Shown piece after piece: positions 1 to 7,871 of a DNA stretch of 64,000 bases. The stretch comes from Streptomyces sp. NBC_01551 (lineage in GTDB: Bacteria > Actinomycetota > Actinomycetes > Streptomycetales > Streptomycetaceae): positions 2,633,001 through 2,697,000 of the forward strand of contig NZ_JAPEPX010000001.1 in assembly GCF_026339935.1 (NCBI RefSeq), written 5' to 3'. The notes beneath the pieces are model-generated. The model saw nothing but the letters and a program-made list of their open reading frames with translations, was not told where the DNA came from and ran no database searches. A program made the position numbers and the translations under genes. The stretch's first letter is position 1; every line of letters begins with the position of its first letter.

Positions 1-2181
1 GCCGTAGCGGGTGTCCTGGTGGAAGGGGCTCAGGGCGATCAGCAGGTCGATGGCGGCGCGCAGGCCGGACCGGGCGGCGGTGTCGGCGGCCGCGGGGCCC
101 GCGTCGGCGGCGGAACCGGCGTCGGCCGCGGTGCCGGGGTCGGCCGCGGCCGCGAGCTGCGCCGCCAGTGCGAGCGCGGTCTCCGACTCGGTCAGCGCCC
201 AGGCCCGGGCGGGCCCCAGCCCGGTGAAGGACGGCGGGGCCGTACGCAGCGGGCCCAGCGCCCCCGCGACGGGATCACCCGGTACGGCGTGCCGGAACGC
301 GGCGCACGCGGTGGCGAGCAGGTGGTCCAGGAGCCGGTGGAGGGCCTCGCACACCTCGGCGCGGTCGGCCTCGGCGCACTGCCGGCCGAAGTCGCGCAGC
401 AGGTCGTGGAAGCGGTACCGCCCGGGGGTGGGCGACTCCAGCATCGCCACGTCCACCAGGGACTCCAGTACCTCCTCCACGTGGAACTCGTCGGCGCCGA
501 GCGCCGCCGCGGCGGAGGCGAGGCCGATGCCGGGCCCGTCCAGGCAGGCCAGCACCCGGAAGGCGCGGGCCTGTTCGGCGGAGAGCTGGCGGTAGCCGAG
601 CTCGAAGACGGGGGCGATGGCCAGGTCGCCGACGCGCAGCTCGTTCAGGCGGCGCCGCTCGTCGGCCAGCCGGGTGGCGAGCAGGGCGACCGTCCAGCGG
701 GGGCGGGCGGCGAGCCGCGCGGCCACGATACGGACGGCCAGCGGCAGGAACCCGCAGGTGGCGACGAGGTCGCGGGCGGTGTCGGGCTCGGCGGCCAGCC
801 GGTCGGGGCCGATCACCCGGCCGAACAGTTCCAGCGCCTCGGGGAGGTCGAAGACGTCCAGGTCGACCTGGTGGCGGGCGGGCAGCGCGGCCAGCCGGGG
901 CCGGCTGGTGACCAGGACGGCGCACTGGCCCGGGCCGGGCAGCAGTGGGCGTACCTGGGCGGCGTCGCGCGCGTTGTCGAGGACGACCAGCAGCCGTCGG
1001 CCGGCGGTCATCGACCGGAACAGCGCCGCCCGGCCCTCGGCGTCGGCGGGAAGGCCGTCCGCGGTGACCCCGAGGGCGCCGAGGAAGCCGGCCAGCACGT
1101 GGCCGGGGTCGCAGGGGTCGTGGGCGTCGGTGCCGCGCAGGTCGGCGTACAGCTGGCCGTCGGGGAAGCGGTCGCGTACCCGGTCGGCGGTGTGGAGGGC
1201 GAGGGCGGTCTTGCCGACGCCGCCCATGCCGCAGATCAGCGCGACGGCCGGCCCGCCGTCGCCGGCCGCCGGGGTCAGGGCCTCGACGAGGCTCCGTACG
1301 AGGGCGGCCCGGCCGGTGAAGTCGGCGGGCGCGCCGGGCGTCTGCGCGGGCACGGTCGCCGCCTCCGGCTCGGCGGGCTCGGCGGGCTCGGCGGACTCGG
1401 CCGCGGGAGCGAGCGCGACGGGGTGGACCGGCTCCCTCTCACCCTCGCCGTTCAGGATGCGCTGGTGCAGCTCGACCAGCTCCGGCCCCGGTTCCAGCCC
1501 GATCTCGCTGATCAGCTCCTGGCGGGCGGTGCGGAACACGTTCAGGGCGTCGGCCTGCCGGCCGGTGCGGCACAGGGCCCGCATCAGCAGCGCGACGGGG
1601 CGCTCCCGCAGCGGGTGTTCGGAGGTCAGCAGCCGCAGGTCGGGCACGGCCGCCGCCTCACCGCCCGACTCGATGTCCAGCTCCAGGCGGTCCTCCAAGA
1701 GACTGAGCCGCAGCTCCTCCAGGCGGGAGCGCTGCCGCTCGGCGAACGGCCCGGGCAGGGCGGCGAGCGGCTCCCCCTGCCACAGCCCGAGCGCCTCCCG
1801 CAGCAGCTTGGCGGCGGCCTCCCGGCGCCCCGCGGCCCGTTCGACTGCGGCCCGGGCGGCGAGTTCCTCGGCCTCCTGCACGTCGAGGAACGGCTTCGGC
1901 AGCACCAGCCGGTACCCGTCGCCGACCGAGACGAGCACCCCGGGCTCCGCGAGCACCTTCCGCCACCGCCAGGCGTACGTCCGCAGGGTGGTCACGGCCG
2001 CGTTCGGCGGCTCCTCGCCCCACAGCGCGTCGACGAGCTCCGCCAGCCCGGCCCCGTGCCCCGACCTCAGCAGCAGCACCGCCAGCATGGCCTGCTGCTG
2101 TGGCGTCCCCGTGCCGAGCGGCTGGTCCCCCCGGTACGCCCGCATCGGCCCCAGCAACGAGAACCGCACCCCTGCCGTCAT
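1..2181 (-). CDS. SARP-family regulator with NB-ARC ATPase domain (partial, C-terminus off window)
   Basis: This is a transcriptional regulator of the AfsR type. The ATG at 2181 opens MTAGVRFSLLGPMRAYRG, the usual start of a SARP winged-helix DNA-binding domain, followed by a bacterial transcriptional activation (BTAD) domain to about residue 250. A low-complexity linker leads to an NB-ARC ATPase with P-loop GMGGVGKT at about residues 318-325 (near 1230-1207). The frame is open to base 1, so at least 727 residues are present and the C-terminus, probably TPR repeats, lies outside. The ATPase module usually makes such SARPs respond to nucleotide or a cofactor. Its position beside a small SARP and the butyrolactone genes suggests it belongs to the cluster's regulation, but it could also be a neighbouring regulator. 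Confidence 0.9.
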   Translation of the reverse strand, partial: MTAGVRFSLLGPMRAYRGDQPLGTGTPQQQAMLAVLLLRSGHGAGLAELVDALWGEEPPNAAVTTLRTYAWRWRKVLAEPGVLVSVGDGYRLVLPKPFLDVQEAEELAARAAVERAAGRREAAAKLLREALGLWQGEPLAALPGPFAERQRSRLEELRLSLLEDRLELDIESGGEAAAVPDLRLLTSEHPLRERPVALLMRALCRTGRQADALNVFRTARQELISEIGLEPGPELVELHQRILNGEGEREPVHPVALAPAAESAEPAEPAEPEAATVPAQTPGAPADFTGRAALVRSLVEALTPAAGDGGPAVALICGMGGVGKTALALHTADRVRDRFPDGQLYADLRGTDAHDPCDPGHVLAGFLGALGVTADGLPADAEGRAALFRSMTAGRRLLVVLDNARDAAQVRPLLPGPGQCAVLVTSRPRLAALPARHQVDLDVFDLPEALELFGRVIGPDRLAAEPDTARDLVATCGFLPLAVRIVAARLAARPRWTVALLATRLADERRRLNELRVGDLAIAPVFELGYRQLSAEQARAFRVLACLDGPGIGLASAAAALGADEFHVEEVLESLVDVAMLESPTPGRYRFHDLLRDFGRQCAEADRAEVCEALHRLLDHLLATACAAFRHAVPGDPVAGALGPLRTAPPSFTGLGPARAWALTESETALALAAQLAAAADPGTAADAGSAADAGPAAADTAARSGLRAAIDLLIALSPFHQDTRYG

Positions 2182-2413
2182 TCCGCCCCCTGTAGTCGCC
2201 ATCGCCCCCGGCGTGGTCCCCGATCATGTCAAGGCGCCGCCGAGGCCGATGCGAGGGCGGCCGACTTGTCCGTGAACCACCCCCGAAACGGCCCGAACCA
2301 CCGCGAACCGAGCCTGCCGGCCGGTGCTGCCGGGCTCGCCCGCTGCCCAGCAGGACGGCTCCGGCCCGACGCGGGTTGCCTGGGCGGCAGGGGGGATCGG
2401 CGCGCGGGGCCGG

Positions 2414-3256
2414 TCAGCTGGCGACCGCGTTCACCCACAGCGAGGCGACGGCGGAGTCGGACGCGGCGCCCTTGCGGGTCCTGCGCCGCACCGCGTCGCG
2501 GTCGTCCACGTGCAGGATCTCGGCCTGCAAGCGCCGCAGTTCCGCGGAGGGCTCCAGGCCCAGCTCGCGCTTGAGGATGGTGTACAGGTTCTGGTAGGCC
2601 TGCAGGGCCTCGCCGCGGCGGCCCGCGCGGTGCAGGGCCGAGATGAGCTGGCCGTGGAACCATTCGTGCAGCGGGTGGTCGTTGACCAGGGCGCGCAGCT
2701 CCGGGAGGAACTCCCGGTAGCGGCCCAGCCGGTTCTCGGTCTCCACGCGCAACTCAAGGGCGCGGATCCGGAGTTCTTCGAGGTGGGCGATGCGCCCGGT
2801 GAGCACCCCTCCGACGGACACGTTGCCCAGCATGGGCCCGCGCCACAGAGCCTGGGCGCGCCCGAGGTGCTTCGCCGCCGCTTCCGGGGATCCCTGCGTG
2901 AGCTCCCACTGGGCCCGGCGCACGCAGCGCTCGAAGACGAGCACGTCGACCTCGTCGTCGTCGATGTCCAGGCGGTAACCGGGCGCTTGGGTCACCAGCA
3001 GCGCGCGTGCCGAGGCGTCCGCCCGGGCGTCGTCGAGCATCCCGCGCGCGTGGTAGACGTGCGTCTGCAGGGTCCGGATCGCGTTGCCCGGCGCGTCCTC
3101 GCCCCACAGTTCCCTGACGAGCGTGTCGGTGCCCACGGCCTCGCGCGGCTGCAGCGCCAGCACCGCCAGCATCTGGCACATCTTGGGTGCCTTCGGAGCG
3201 TGCGTCCGGTTGTCATCGGTCACGAGCTCGAAGGGTCCTATGAGGTTGAACCGCAC
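2414..3256 (-). CDS. SARP-family pathway-specific activator
   Basis: This is a small SARP of 280 residues, the size of ActII-ORF4/DnrI-type activators. It has an N-terminal OmpR-like winged helix (VRFNLIGPFEL onward, about residues 1-95) and a BTAD domain to about residue 245 (ELRALVNDHPLHEWFHGQL, ELGLEPSAELRRLQ). The GTG at 3256 is chosen because an AGGAG lies 8 bases upstream and the SARP fold begins exactly there. The frame is open to 3352 but the extra residues look non-coding. It stands alone, reading away from the IS701-like gene, with a 12-bp palindrome about 115 bases upstream. It probably activates the PKS operons, with direct control by the butyrolactone receptor. Confidence 0.9.
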   Translation of the reverse strand: MRFNLIGPFELVTDDNRTHAPKAPKMCQMLAVLALQPREAVGTDTLVRELWGEDAPGNAIRTLQTHVYHARGMLDDARADASARALLVTQAPGYRLDIDDDEVDVLVFERCVRRAQWELTQGSPEAAAKHLGRAQALWRGPMLGNVSVGGVLTGRIAHLEELRIRALELRVETENRLGRYREFLPELRALVNDHPLHEWFHGQLISALHRAGRRGEALQAYQNLYTILKRELGLEPSAELRRLQAEILHVDDRDAVRRRTRKGAASDSAVASLWVNAVAS

Positions 3257-3370
3257 TACGCACGCTCCTGTTTCCGGCGCCCCCGCCCCCGCGACGGTGC
3301 TGAGTGGTGATCCCGACGGTAAGGAACCGGGGCCGTCAGGGCACCACGCCAAAGAGGGAGAGTGTCATAT

Positions 3371-3382
3371 TACCGGACGGTA
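3371..3382. promoter_or_regulatory. Palindromic operator candidate upstream of the SARP gene
   Basis: The sequence TACCGGACGGTA has perfect TACCG/CGGTA arms around GA. It lies 115 bases upstream of the SARP start, in the 172-bp gap between that gene and the IS701-like gene. The same TACCG and CGGTA arms, with wider spacing, flank the receptor/synthase promoter at 5408-5427. Control by a butyrolactone receptor is inferred from that similarity only. Confidence 0.4.
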
Positions 3383-3428
3383 GGTAGGTTAAATTGGCCC
3401 GGCCGACCCCCGGCCTCAGACCTCGGCC

Positions 3429-4598
3429 TCAGACCTCGGGCGGCGACAGCCTCGCGCCCCGCATGGCGGCGGCATGATGGGCCACCGAAGCCAGGGTGAT
3501 ATGACGGTGCCATCCGGGGAACGAACGCCCCGCGAAGTCCTTCATGCCCACGCCCTCCGAGATGGCGGCGAAGTCGCGGGCCACCACGGACGGCAGCCTG
3601 GTGAGCCGCAGCAGCGTCGCCGGCGAAGGGGCGTCGGCGCCCGTCAGCCACGCGTCGCCGCCCGTCAGCCACAGCCGCGGATCCGCCGCGCCGGCGCGCC
3701 ACTCCCCCACGAGCAGCATGCCGTCCGCCCTTCCGCCGGGCGGCGCGAGCACGGGGATCGTCGCCGCCATCGTCGGCCCGTCCCCCGGGTTGACCCGGTG
3801 CCTGAGGCGGGTCAACGCCGCGGCGAGCTCTCCCGCCGTCCGCCCCCGATCGCCGTACTTGGGCAGCCTGCCGCGGTCCAGGCGCAGTGGGGTCTCGGCT
3901 GCCACCCGTACGAGATGGGCCAGGCCCGCGGCCGACAGATGGCGGGCCAGGCCCACCGCGTCGACACCTTCGACGTCCACCACGACGGGGCCGGCCCGGA
4001 CCCCGGTGGCGACGACGACCTGGGCCACCGACTCGCGCACGCACGCCTCCAGGCTCCCGGCGGTGACGTCCGAGGGGATGCCGGCCCGCCGTCGCAGCGG
4101 ATCCGCCAGCCAGCGGTCGCTGAGCCGCAGCCGCCAGTCGACGGGCACGGCGGAGCGCCCCGAGGCCAGCCAGGTCCCCAGCGCCCGCTGGCCGTTGACG
4201 GCCTGCCCCAGATGAGGCAGGTACTGCTGGTCGACACCGATCGAGTGCGGGCCGACCTTGGGAATCACCGTGGACCTGATGACCCAGGCCTCCGGCGCCA
4301 GCGTCCGCTGGACGTGCCGGGCCAGGGCCTGGCGGATGGGCATCCAGCCCCACGGCGACGTGGTGATGAAGTGGTGCACGCTCTGCTGCGCCGCCGCCCC
4401 GTCGAACTGGCCGGCGATGTTGCGCAGCGTCTTGCGCCCAGGCAGCGCCAGCAGGCCGCGGACGTACTGTTCCGCCTTGAGGCGCTGGTCGGCGCGGTGC
4501 AGCGAGCCGAACAAGTGGGCGCTGAGCTCCGCTTCCAGCAGGGGGTGCGAGGGCCGCTCTTCCCCTGTGCCGTCATGGCGGCGAACGTTCCGGTTCAT
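3429..4598 (-). CDS. IS701-family transposase-like protein, catalytic residues lost
   Basis: The 389 residues match the DDE_5/IS701 transposase family along their length: SPWGWMPIRQALARH, then VIRSTVIPKVGPHSIGVDQQY, and near the end GRSFPGWHRHITL. In active family members the second motif reads about VIDDTGFPK and the last about H-F-E-x-RSW. Here the Asp pair is Arg108-Ser109 and the Glu is Ala356, so at least two of the three catalytic acids are missing; a middle Asp (VVVDVEG, D208) remains. No terminal inverted repeats or target duplication were seen. ATG 4598 follows a GGGGGG ribosome site; an in-frame ATG at 4625 is possible. The intact frame beside butyrolactone genes suggests a retained, non-transposing protein, possibly regulatory. 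Confidence 0.8.
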   Translation of the reverse strand: MNRNVRRHDGTGEERPSHPLLEAELSAHLFGSLHRADQRLKAEQYVRGLLALPGRKTLRNIAGQFDGAAAQQSVHHFITTSPWGWMPIRQALARHVQRTLAPEAWVIRSTVIPKVGPHSIGVDQQYLPHLGQAVNGQRALGTWLASGRSAVPVDWRLRLSDRWLADPLRRRAGIPSDVTAGSLEACVRESVAQVVVATGVRAGPVVVDVEGVDAVGLARHLSAAGLAHLVRVAAETPLRLDRGRLPKYGDRGRTAGELAAALTRLRHRVNPGDGPTMAATIPVLAPPGGRADGMLLVGEWRAGAADPRLWLTGGDAWLTGADAPSPATLLRLTRLPSVVARDFAAISEGVGMKDFAGRSFPGWHRHITLASVAHHAAAMRGARLSPPEV

Positions 4599-4712
4599 GG
4601 ACCCCCCACGATGCGATGTCCCCAATAGAGGTCAGTCATCCGGTTTCTTTATACAGGGGCACCTCTCGGACCGGGGAGAGCCGCCCGCCGACGGACTCTC
4701 GCACGGGTTCGG

Positions 4713-5348
4713 TCACGAAACCGACGGGGCCGCCGCGAGCAACCGCTCGGCGCGGTAAGGGGAGGTGTCCAGTTTCGCCAGGACGCCGGCGCAGGCGATG
4801 TTGGGCAGCAGCAGCGCCAGCAGGCTGGAGATCTCTTCGGACAGGTCGCGGTCCGGCAGCGTCTCCGTGATCAGCTGCACTCCGGTCCACGCACCGACGA
4901 GCAGCCGGGCCGTCTCGTCCGGATCGACGTGAGGCAACAGCTCGCCCCGCTCCTTGGCGTCGTTCAGCAGCTCGCCCCCCACCACGATCCAGTCGGGCCA
5001 CCGGGTGCCGAACAGGCTGCGGGCCTTGGGGTCGACGGACAGCCTGATGGAGGCGCTGAGCACCGGCTCCCGGGGCAGGCGGTAGGCCAGGAGCAGCGCC
5101 GCGTCCACCCACTCCTGCAGCTTGAACGTCTGCGGGGCGACCCCCACCAGGGTCACCGCCTCGTCGAGCACGGCCCGCGCCAGCTGCTCCTTGGAGGTGA
5201 AGTGGAAGTACAGCCCGCCTCGCGTGAGTTGGATGCGCTCGATGAGCCCACCGATGGTGGTCGCGTCGTAGCCCAGTTCGTTGAACATCTCGGCAGCGGT
5301 CTCGAGGATCACCCTGCGCGTGCGCACCGCACGCTCCTGCCTAGCCAA
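4713..5348 (-). CDS. Gamma-butyrolactone receptor, TetR family (ScbR/ArpA-like)
   Basis: This is a TetR repressor of 211 residues. The N-terminal helix-turn-helix reads RRVILETAAEMFNELGYDATT and RGGLYFHFTSKEQLARAVLD (about residues 12-65), the signature of the ArpA/ScbR group. The ligand-binding domain follows, with Trp residues in RWPDWIVVGGELL as expected for a butyrolactone pocket. The start is a TTG at 5348 with GGAGG six bases upstream; no better start lies in frame. It is divergent from the AfsA-like synthase, the normal arrangement of receptor and synthase. It would bind DNA without ligand and release it when the signal accumulates. Confidence 0.9.
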   Translation of the reverse strand: MARQERAVRTRRVILETAAEMFNELGYDATTIGGLIERIQLTRGGLYFHFTSKEQLARAVLDEAVTLVGVAPQTFKLQEWVDAALLLAYRLPREPVLSASIRLSVDPKARSLFGTRWPDWIVVGGELLNDAKERGELLPHVDPDETARLLVGAWTGVQLITETLPDRDLSEEISSLLALLLPNIACAGVLAKLDTSPYRAERLLAAAPSVS

Positions 5349-5405
5349 CTCGCGCCTCCATGACGCTCCCTTTACTAGTGCTTGAACTCACATTTACCTC
5401 TGGCC

Positions 5406-5431
5406 AATACCGACCGGAGAGCCGGTACTTT
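5406..5431. promoter_or_regulatory. Candidate autoregulatory element (ARE) in the receptor/synthase intergenic region
   Basis: In the 126-bp divergent gap between the receptor and the AfsA-like gene, bases 5408-5427 carry TACCG and CGGTA arms ten bases apart, with further matching bases (C near 5414, G near 5422). The site is 58 bases from the receptor start and 48 bases from the synthase start. Receptors of this family commonly repress both genes from such a site. Confidence 0.5.
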
Positions 5432-5474
5432 AACAGCGCATCTACAACTGCAGAGACAGGGGGGCCGGGGGGCC

Positions 5475-6401
5475 TTGTCGGAAATAGCCGTTGCACCGCG
5501 TCATTCGAACCATCAACAGCCGAGCTCTTGCCTTGGGCGGGCGTCTCCTCTGGGTGCGTACACGCACCTGCGGCGCGACGAGTCGATACTCGTCGTCGAC
5601 TGGGAACGCAGCGGGGCGCACGCCTTCACCCTGAACATCAAGTGGCCCGCCGTCCAAGGGGGCCTGCCCTACGATCCGCGCATCCTCGCCCAGACCATCC
5701 GGCAGAGCGGTCTGGTCATAGCCCACGCCGAGTACGACGTCCCGCTGAACCACCAGACGGTGCTCAACACCCTGGACGTCACCATCCCACCGGGCTTCCG
5801 GGCTCCTGCCGACCGGACCTCGGCCCTGCGCGTCGAGCTCGACGTGGCGCGGCCGAAGCGCGGCTGGAGGAATCCCAACCCCCTGCGCGTGCGCCTGCGC
5901 ATCCTGCACGGGGACGTCACCGTGGCACGGGTGGATTCCGAGTTCGGCTGGATATCGCCGCCGGCCTACCGGCGCCTGCGGGGCGAGTACGCCAGTGCCA
6001 CCTGGGACGACCGGCCGGTTCCGGCCCCCGTCGCCCCTGGGCTCGTCGGGCGGCACGACACCGCCGACGTGGTCCTGTCGCCCGCCGTCGCACCGGACCG
6101 GTGGCTGCTGCGCAACGTCGTTGCCAACACCCTTCTCTTCGACCACCCGGTCGACCACGTGCCGGGGCTCGTCCTGCTGGAGGCGGCGCACCAGGCGGCG
6201 CACGCGCTCGTCGCCCCGGCTCCGTTCGCACCCACCCGGGTCTCCACCCGCTACGCACGCTACGTCGAGTTCGACCGGCCCTGCTGGATCGAGGCCGAGC
6301 TCCTCCCCGCGCCCGCCCCGGACGGGTTACGCGTCCGGGTCCGGGGGGTCCAGGACGGGGAGACCGCGTTCACGGTCGATCTCGACGGCAAGACGCGCTG
6401 A
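5475..6401 (+). CDS. AfsA-family gamma-butyrolactone synthase
   Basis: A-factor synthase-type protein with two hot-dog repeats. Family proteins join a beta-ketoacyl chain to dihydroxyacetone phosphate to build the signal. Repeat 1 covers about residues 30-165 (THLRRDESILVVDW, LAQTIRQSGLVIAHAEYDVPL) and repeat 2 about residues 180-300 (NTLLFDHPVDHVPGLVLLEA, YVEFDRPCWIEA). The frame is open from TTG 5382, but that would place the operator candidate inside the gene. TTG 5475, behind a G-rich stretch, gives 308 residues and leaves about 29 residues before the first conserved motif, as in ScbA, so I prefer it. The start remains uncertain. A 17-bp hairpin terminator follows directly. Confidence 0.88.
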   Translation: MSEIAVAPRHSNHQQPSSCLGRASPLGAYTHLRRDESILVVDWERSGAHAFTLNIKWPAVQGGLPYDPRILAQTIRQSGLVIAHAEYDVPLNHQTVLNTLDVTIPPGFRAPADRTSALRVELDVARPKRGWRNPNPLRVRLRILHGDVTVARVDSEFGWISPPAYRRLRGEYASATWDDRPVPAPVAPGLVGRHDTADVVLSPAVAPDRWLLRNVVANTLLFDHPVDHVPGLVLLEAAHQAAHALVAPAPFAPTRVSTRYARYVEFDRPCWIEAELLPAPAPDGLRVRVRGVQDGETAFTVDLDGKTR

Positions 6402-6407
6402 ATCCCG

Positions 6408-6445
6408 CGTGTGTCCGGGCGGGCATCCGCCCGCCCGGACACACG
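6408..6445. terminator. Strong bidirectional terminator
   Basis: A perfect 17-bp inverted repeat (6408-6424 and 6429-6445) with loop ATCC lies between the convergent ends of the AfsA-like gene and the SDR gene. Confidence 0.85.
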
Positions 6446-6485
6446 GGGTCACCGGGTCACCGGGTCACCGGGTCACCGGGTCAAC
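6446..6485. repeat. 8-bp tandem repeat, GGGTCACC x5
   Basis: Four exact copies of GGGTCACC and a degenerate fifth follow the terminator and end four bases before the SDR stop codon. No function is evident; replication slippage is likely. Confidence 0.8.
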
Positions 6486-6488
6486 AGG

Positions 6489-7253
6489 TCACTGGTTGAC
6501 GAATCCGCCGTCCACCGGCAGGACGGTGCCCGTCAGGAACGGGCAGCGGTCGCTGAGCAGCCAGGCGGCCGCGGCGGCGATCTCCTCGGGCTCCGCCGTA
6601 CGCCCCTGAGGCGTCAGCGAGTTGGCGAGTTTTTCGAGGCCGGGGTTGCGTCCGAACCAATCGGTGGTGATCTCGCTGCGCGTGGTTCCGGGGGCCACCG
6701 CGTTCACGCGGATGCCCTGCTTGGCGTACTCGTCGGCCGCGGCCCGGGTGAAACCGATGACCGCGTGCTTGGAGGCGATGTAGGGAGCCGCGGTGGGGAT
6801 GGCCACCAGGCCGCCCACGCTGCTGTTGTTGACGATCGAGCCGCCGCCGGTCGCCAGCATCGCCGCGATCTCGTGCCGCAGGCAGTTGAAGACGCCCCGG
6901 ACGTTGATGTCCATGATGCTGTCGTACACCTCGTCCGACATGAGGTGCAGCGGGGTGCGGTCGCCGCCGATTCCCGCGTTGTTGAACGCCGAGTCGAGCC
7001 GCCCGTACTCGCCCACGGCGAAGTCGACCGCCTTGGCCGCGTCCTGGGAGAGGGACATGTCACCGACCACGTACGCGGCTTCGGCACCCTCACCGCGCAG
7101 TTCCTCGACGAGCGCGGCCAGCCGGTCCTCCCTCCGGGCGGTCAACACCACCGTCGCGCCTTCACGGGCGAACACCCTCGCCGATGCCGCGCCTATCCCA
7201 CTGCTCGCCCCCGTGACGAGAACTACTTTTCCCGCAAGAAGATCACTGGTCAT
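6489..7253 (-). CDS. Short-chain dehydrogenase/reductase
   Basis: A classical SDR of 254 residues. It has the nucleotide site TGASSGIG near residue 14, NNAG near residue 88, and catalytic Ser and YIASK in the central region, and ends with the usual PVDGGFVNQ. ATG 7253 overlaps the TGA of the upstream unknown gene as ATGA, so the two are translationally coupled. It is last in the minus-strand PKS1 operon, separated from PKS1 by the unknown gene and a hairpin. Probably a tailoring oxidoreductase acting on the hydroxyl or ketone of the alkaloid; the substrate cannot be read from sequence. Confidence 0.88.
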   Translation of the reverse strand: MTSDLLAGKVVLVTGASSGIGAASARVFAREGATVVLTARREDRLAALVEELRGEGAEAAYVVGDMSLSQDAAKAVDFAVGEYGRLDSAFNNAGIGGDRTPLHLMSDEVYDSIMDINVRGVFNCLRHEIAAMLATGGGSIVNNSSVGGLVAIPTAAPYIASKHAVIGFTRAAADEYAKQGIRVNAVAPGTTRSEITTDWFGRNPGLEKLANSLTPQGRTAEPEEIAAAAAWLLSDRCPFLTGTVLPVDGGFVNQ

Positions 7254-7777
7254 GGCTGAAGTCTGACAGGCCCGCCGGTCAGCGAGGTTTCCCGCACCGA
7301 CCCGCCGAGGGCGCGAAGCAGCGCGGCCGGCCGGAGCCGGGAGTCCTCGAACGTCCCCTGCTCCAGCCCCACCAGCACCGCGCACTCCAGCAGCAGGGCG
7401 ACGACGAACTCATCGCCCGGGAGCGGTGGTTCCGCGTCCGGACCGCAAGGCGGGACCCGGCCCCGCTCCGGCGCGACGAGCCCGAACGCCTCCGTCAGCA
7501 GCTCCCGGGCACGGCGCACCGCCGCGGACCGCGCCGCGGCGTCGTCACGGCCTTGGCGGGCGAGGGCGGCCGGCAGGCAGGCGGCGAAGCGCCGGAGCAC
7601 CGCGGCCGCGTAGGGATCGGGCAGTTCCCCGCCGCCGGAGGGCCGTCCGGGCCGCGTCCGGGCCCGTAGCGCCATCGACCTCGCCAGTCCCTCGTTCAGC
7701 GCGTCCACGAAGCGCTGCCCGATGGCAGCTGTCCGGATCTCGCTGTTCCTCGTTTCGTTTCCCGTTCCGTCAGGCAT
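7250..7777 (-). CDS. Hypothetical protein coupled to the SDR
   Basis: I do not recognise this 175-residue protein. It is Ala/Arg/Leu-rich and predicted mostly helical, with no membrane segment or signal peptide. The C-terminal half (GDEFVVALLLECAVLVGLEQG) is the most ordered-looking part. The ATG at 7777 has a good GGGAGG ribosome site, and its stop overlaps the SDR start (ATGA), which argues that it is real. It lies between PKS1 and the SDR, behind a 13-bp hairpin. It could be a small accessory or cyclase-like protein, but nothing in the sequence shows this. Confidence 0.65.
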   Translation of the reverse strand: MPDGTGNETRNSEIRTAAIGQRFVDALNEGLARSMALRARTRPGRPSGGGELPDPYAAAVLRRFAACLPAALARQGRDDAAARSAAVRRARELLTEAFGLVAPERGRVPPCGPDAEPPLPGDEFVVALLLECAVLVGLEQGTFEDSRLRPAALLRALGGSVRETSLTGGPVRLQP

Positions 7778-7793
7778 GTCCCGTCCCCCTCCC

Positions 7794-7843
7794 GGGCGGT
7801 CGGCCGGGCCCCGGTGCGCACACCACGGCTCGGCCGACCGCCC
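7794..7843 (-). terminator. Hairpin between PKS1 and the downstream unknown gene
   Basis: A perfect 13-bp inverted repeat (7794-7806 and 7831-7843) with a 24-base loop lies just after the PKS1 stop. It may reduce read-through into the last two genes or stabilise the long PKS message. Confidence 0.55.
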
Positions 7844-7871
7844 AGGCAGCCCTGCTCGTCAGGTAATCCGG

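Noticed and set aside
19..2574. 851-residue plus-strand frame over the left-edge regulator
   Set aside because: It is a shadow of the minus-strand SARP/NB-ARC gene, whose DNA-binding domain and P-loop are clear.
3429..4598. Active insertion sequence
   Set aside because: No terminal inverted repeats or target duplication were found and catalytic residues are substituted.
4638..4656. ARE-like half site (CCGGTTTCTTTATAC) upstream of the IS701-like gene
   Set aside because: Only one half resembles receptor sites and no inverted partner is present at a suitable distance.
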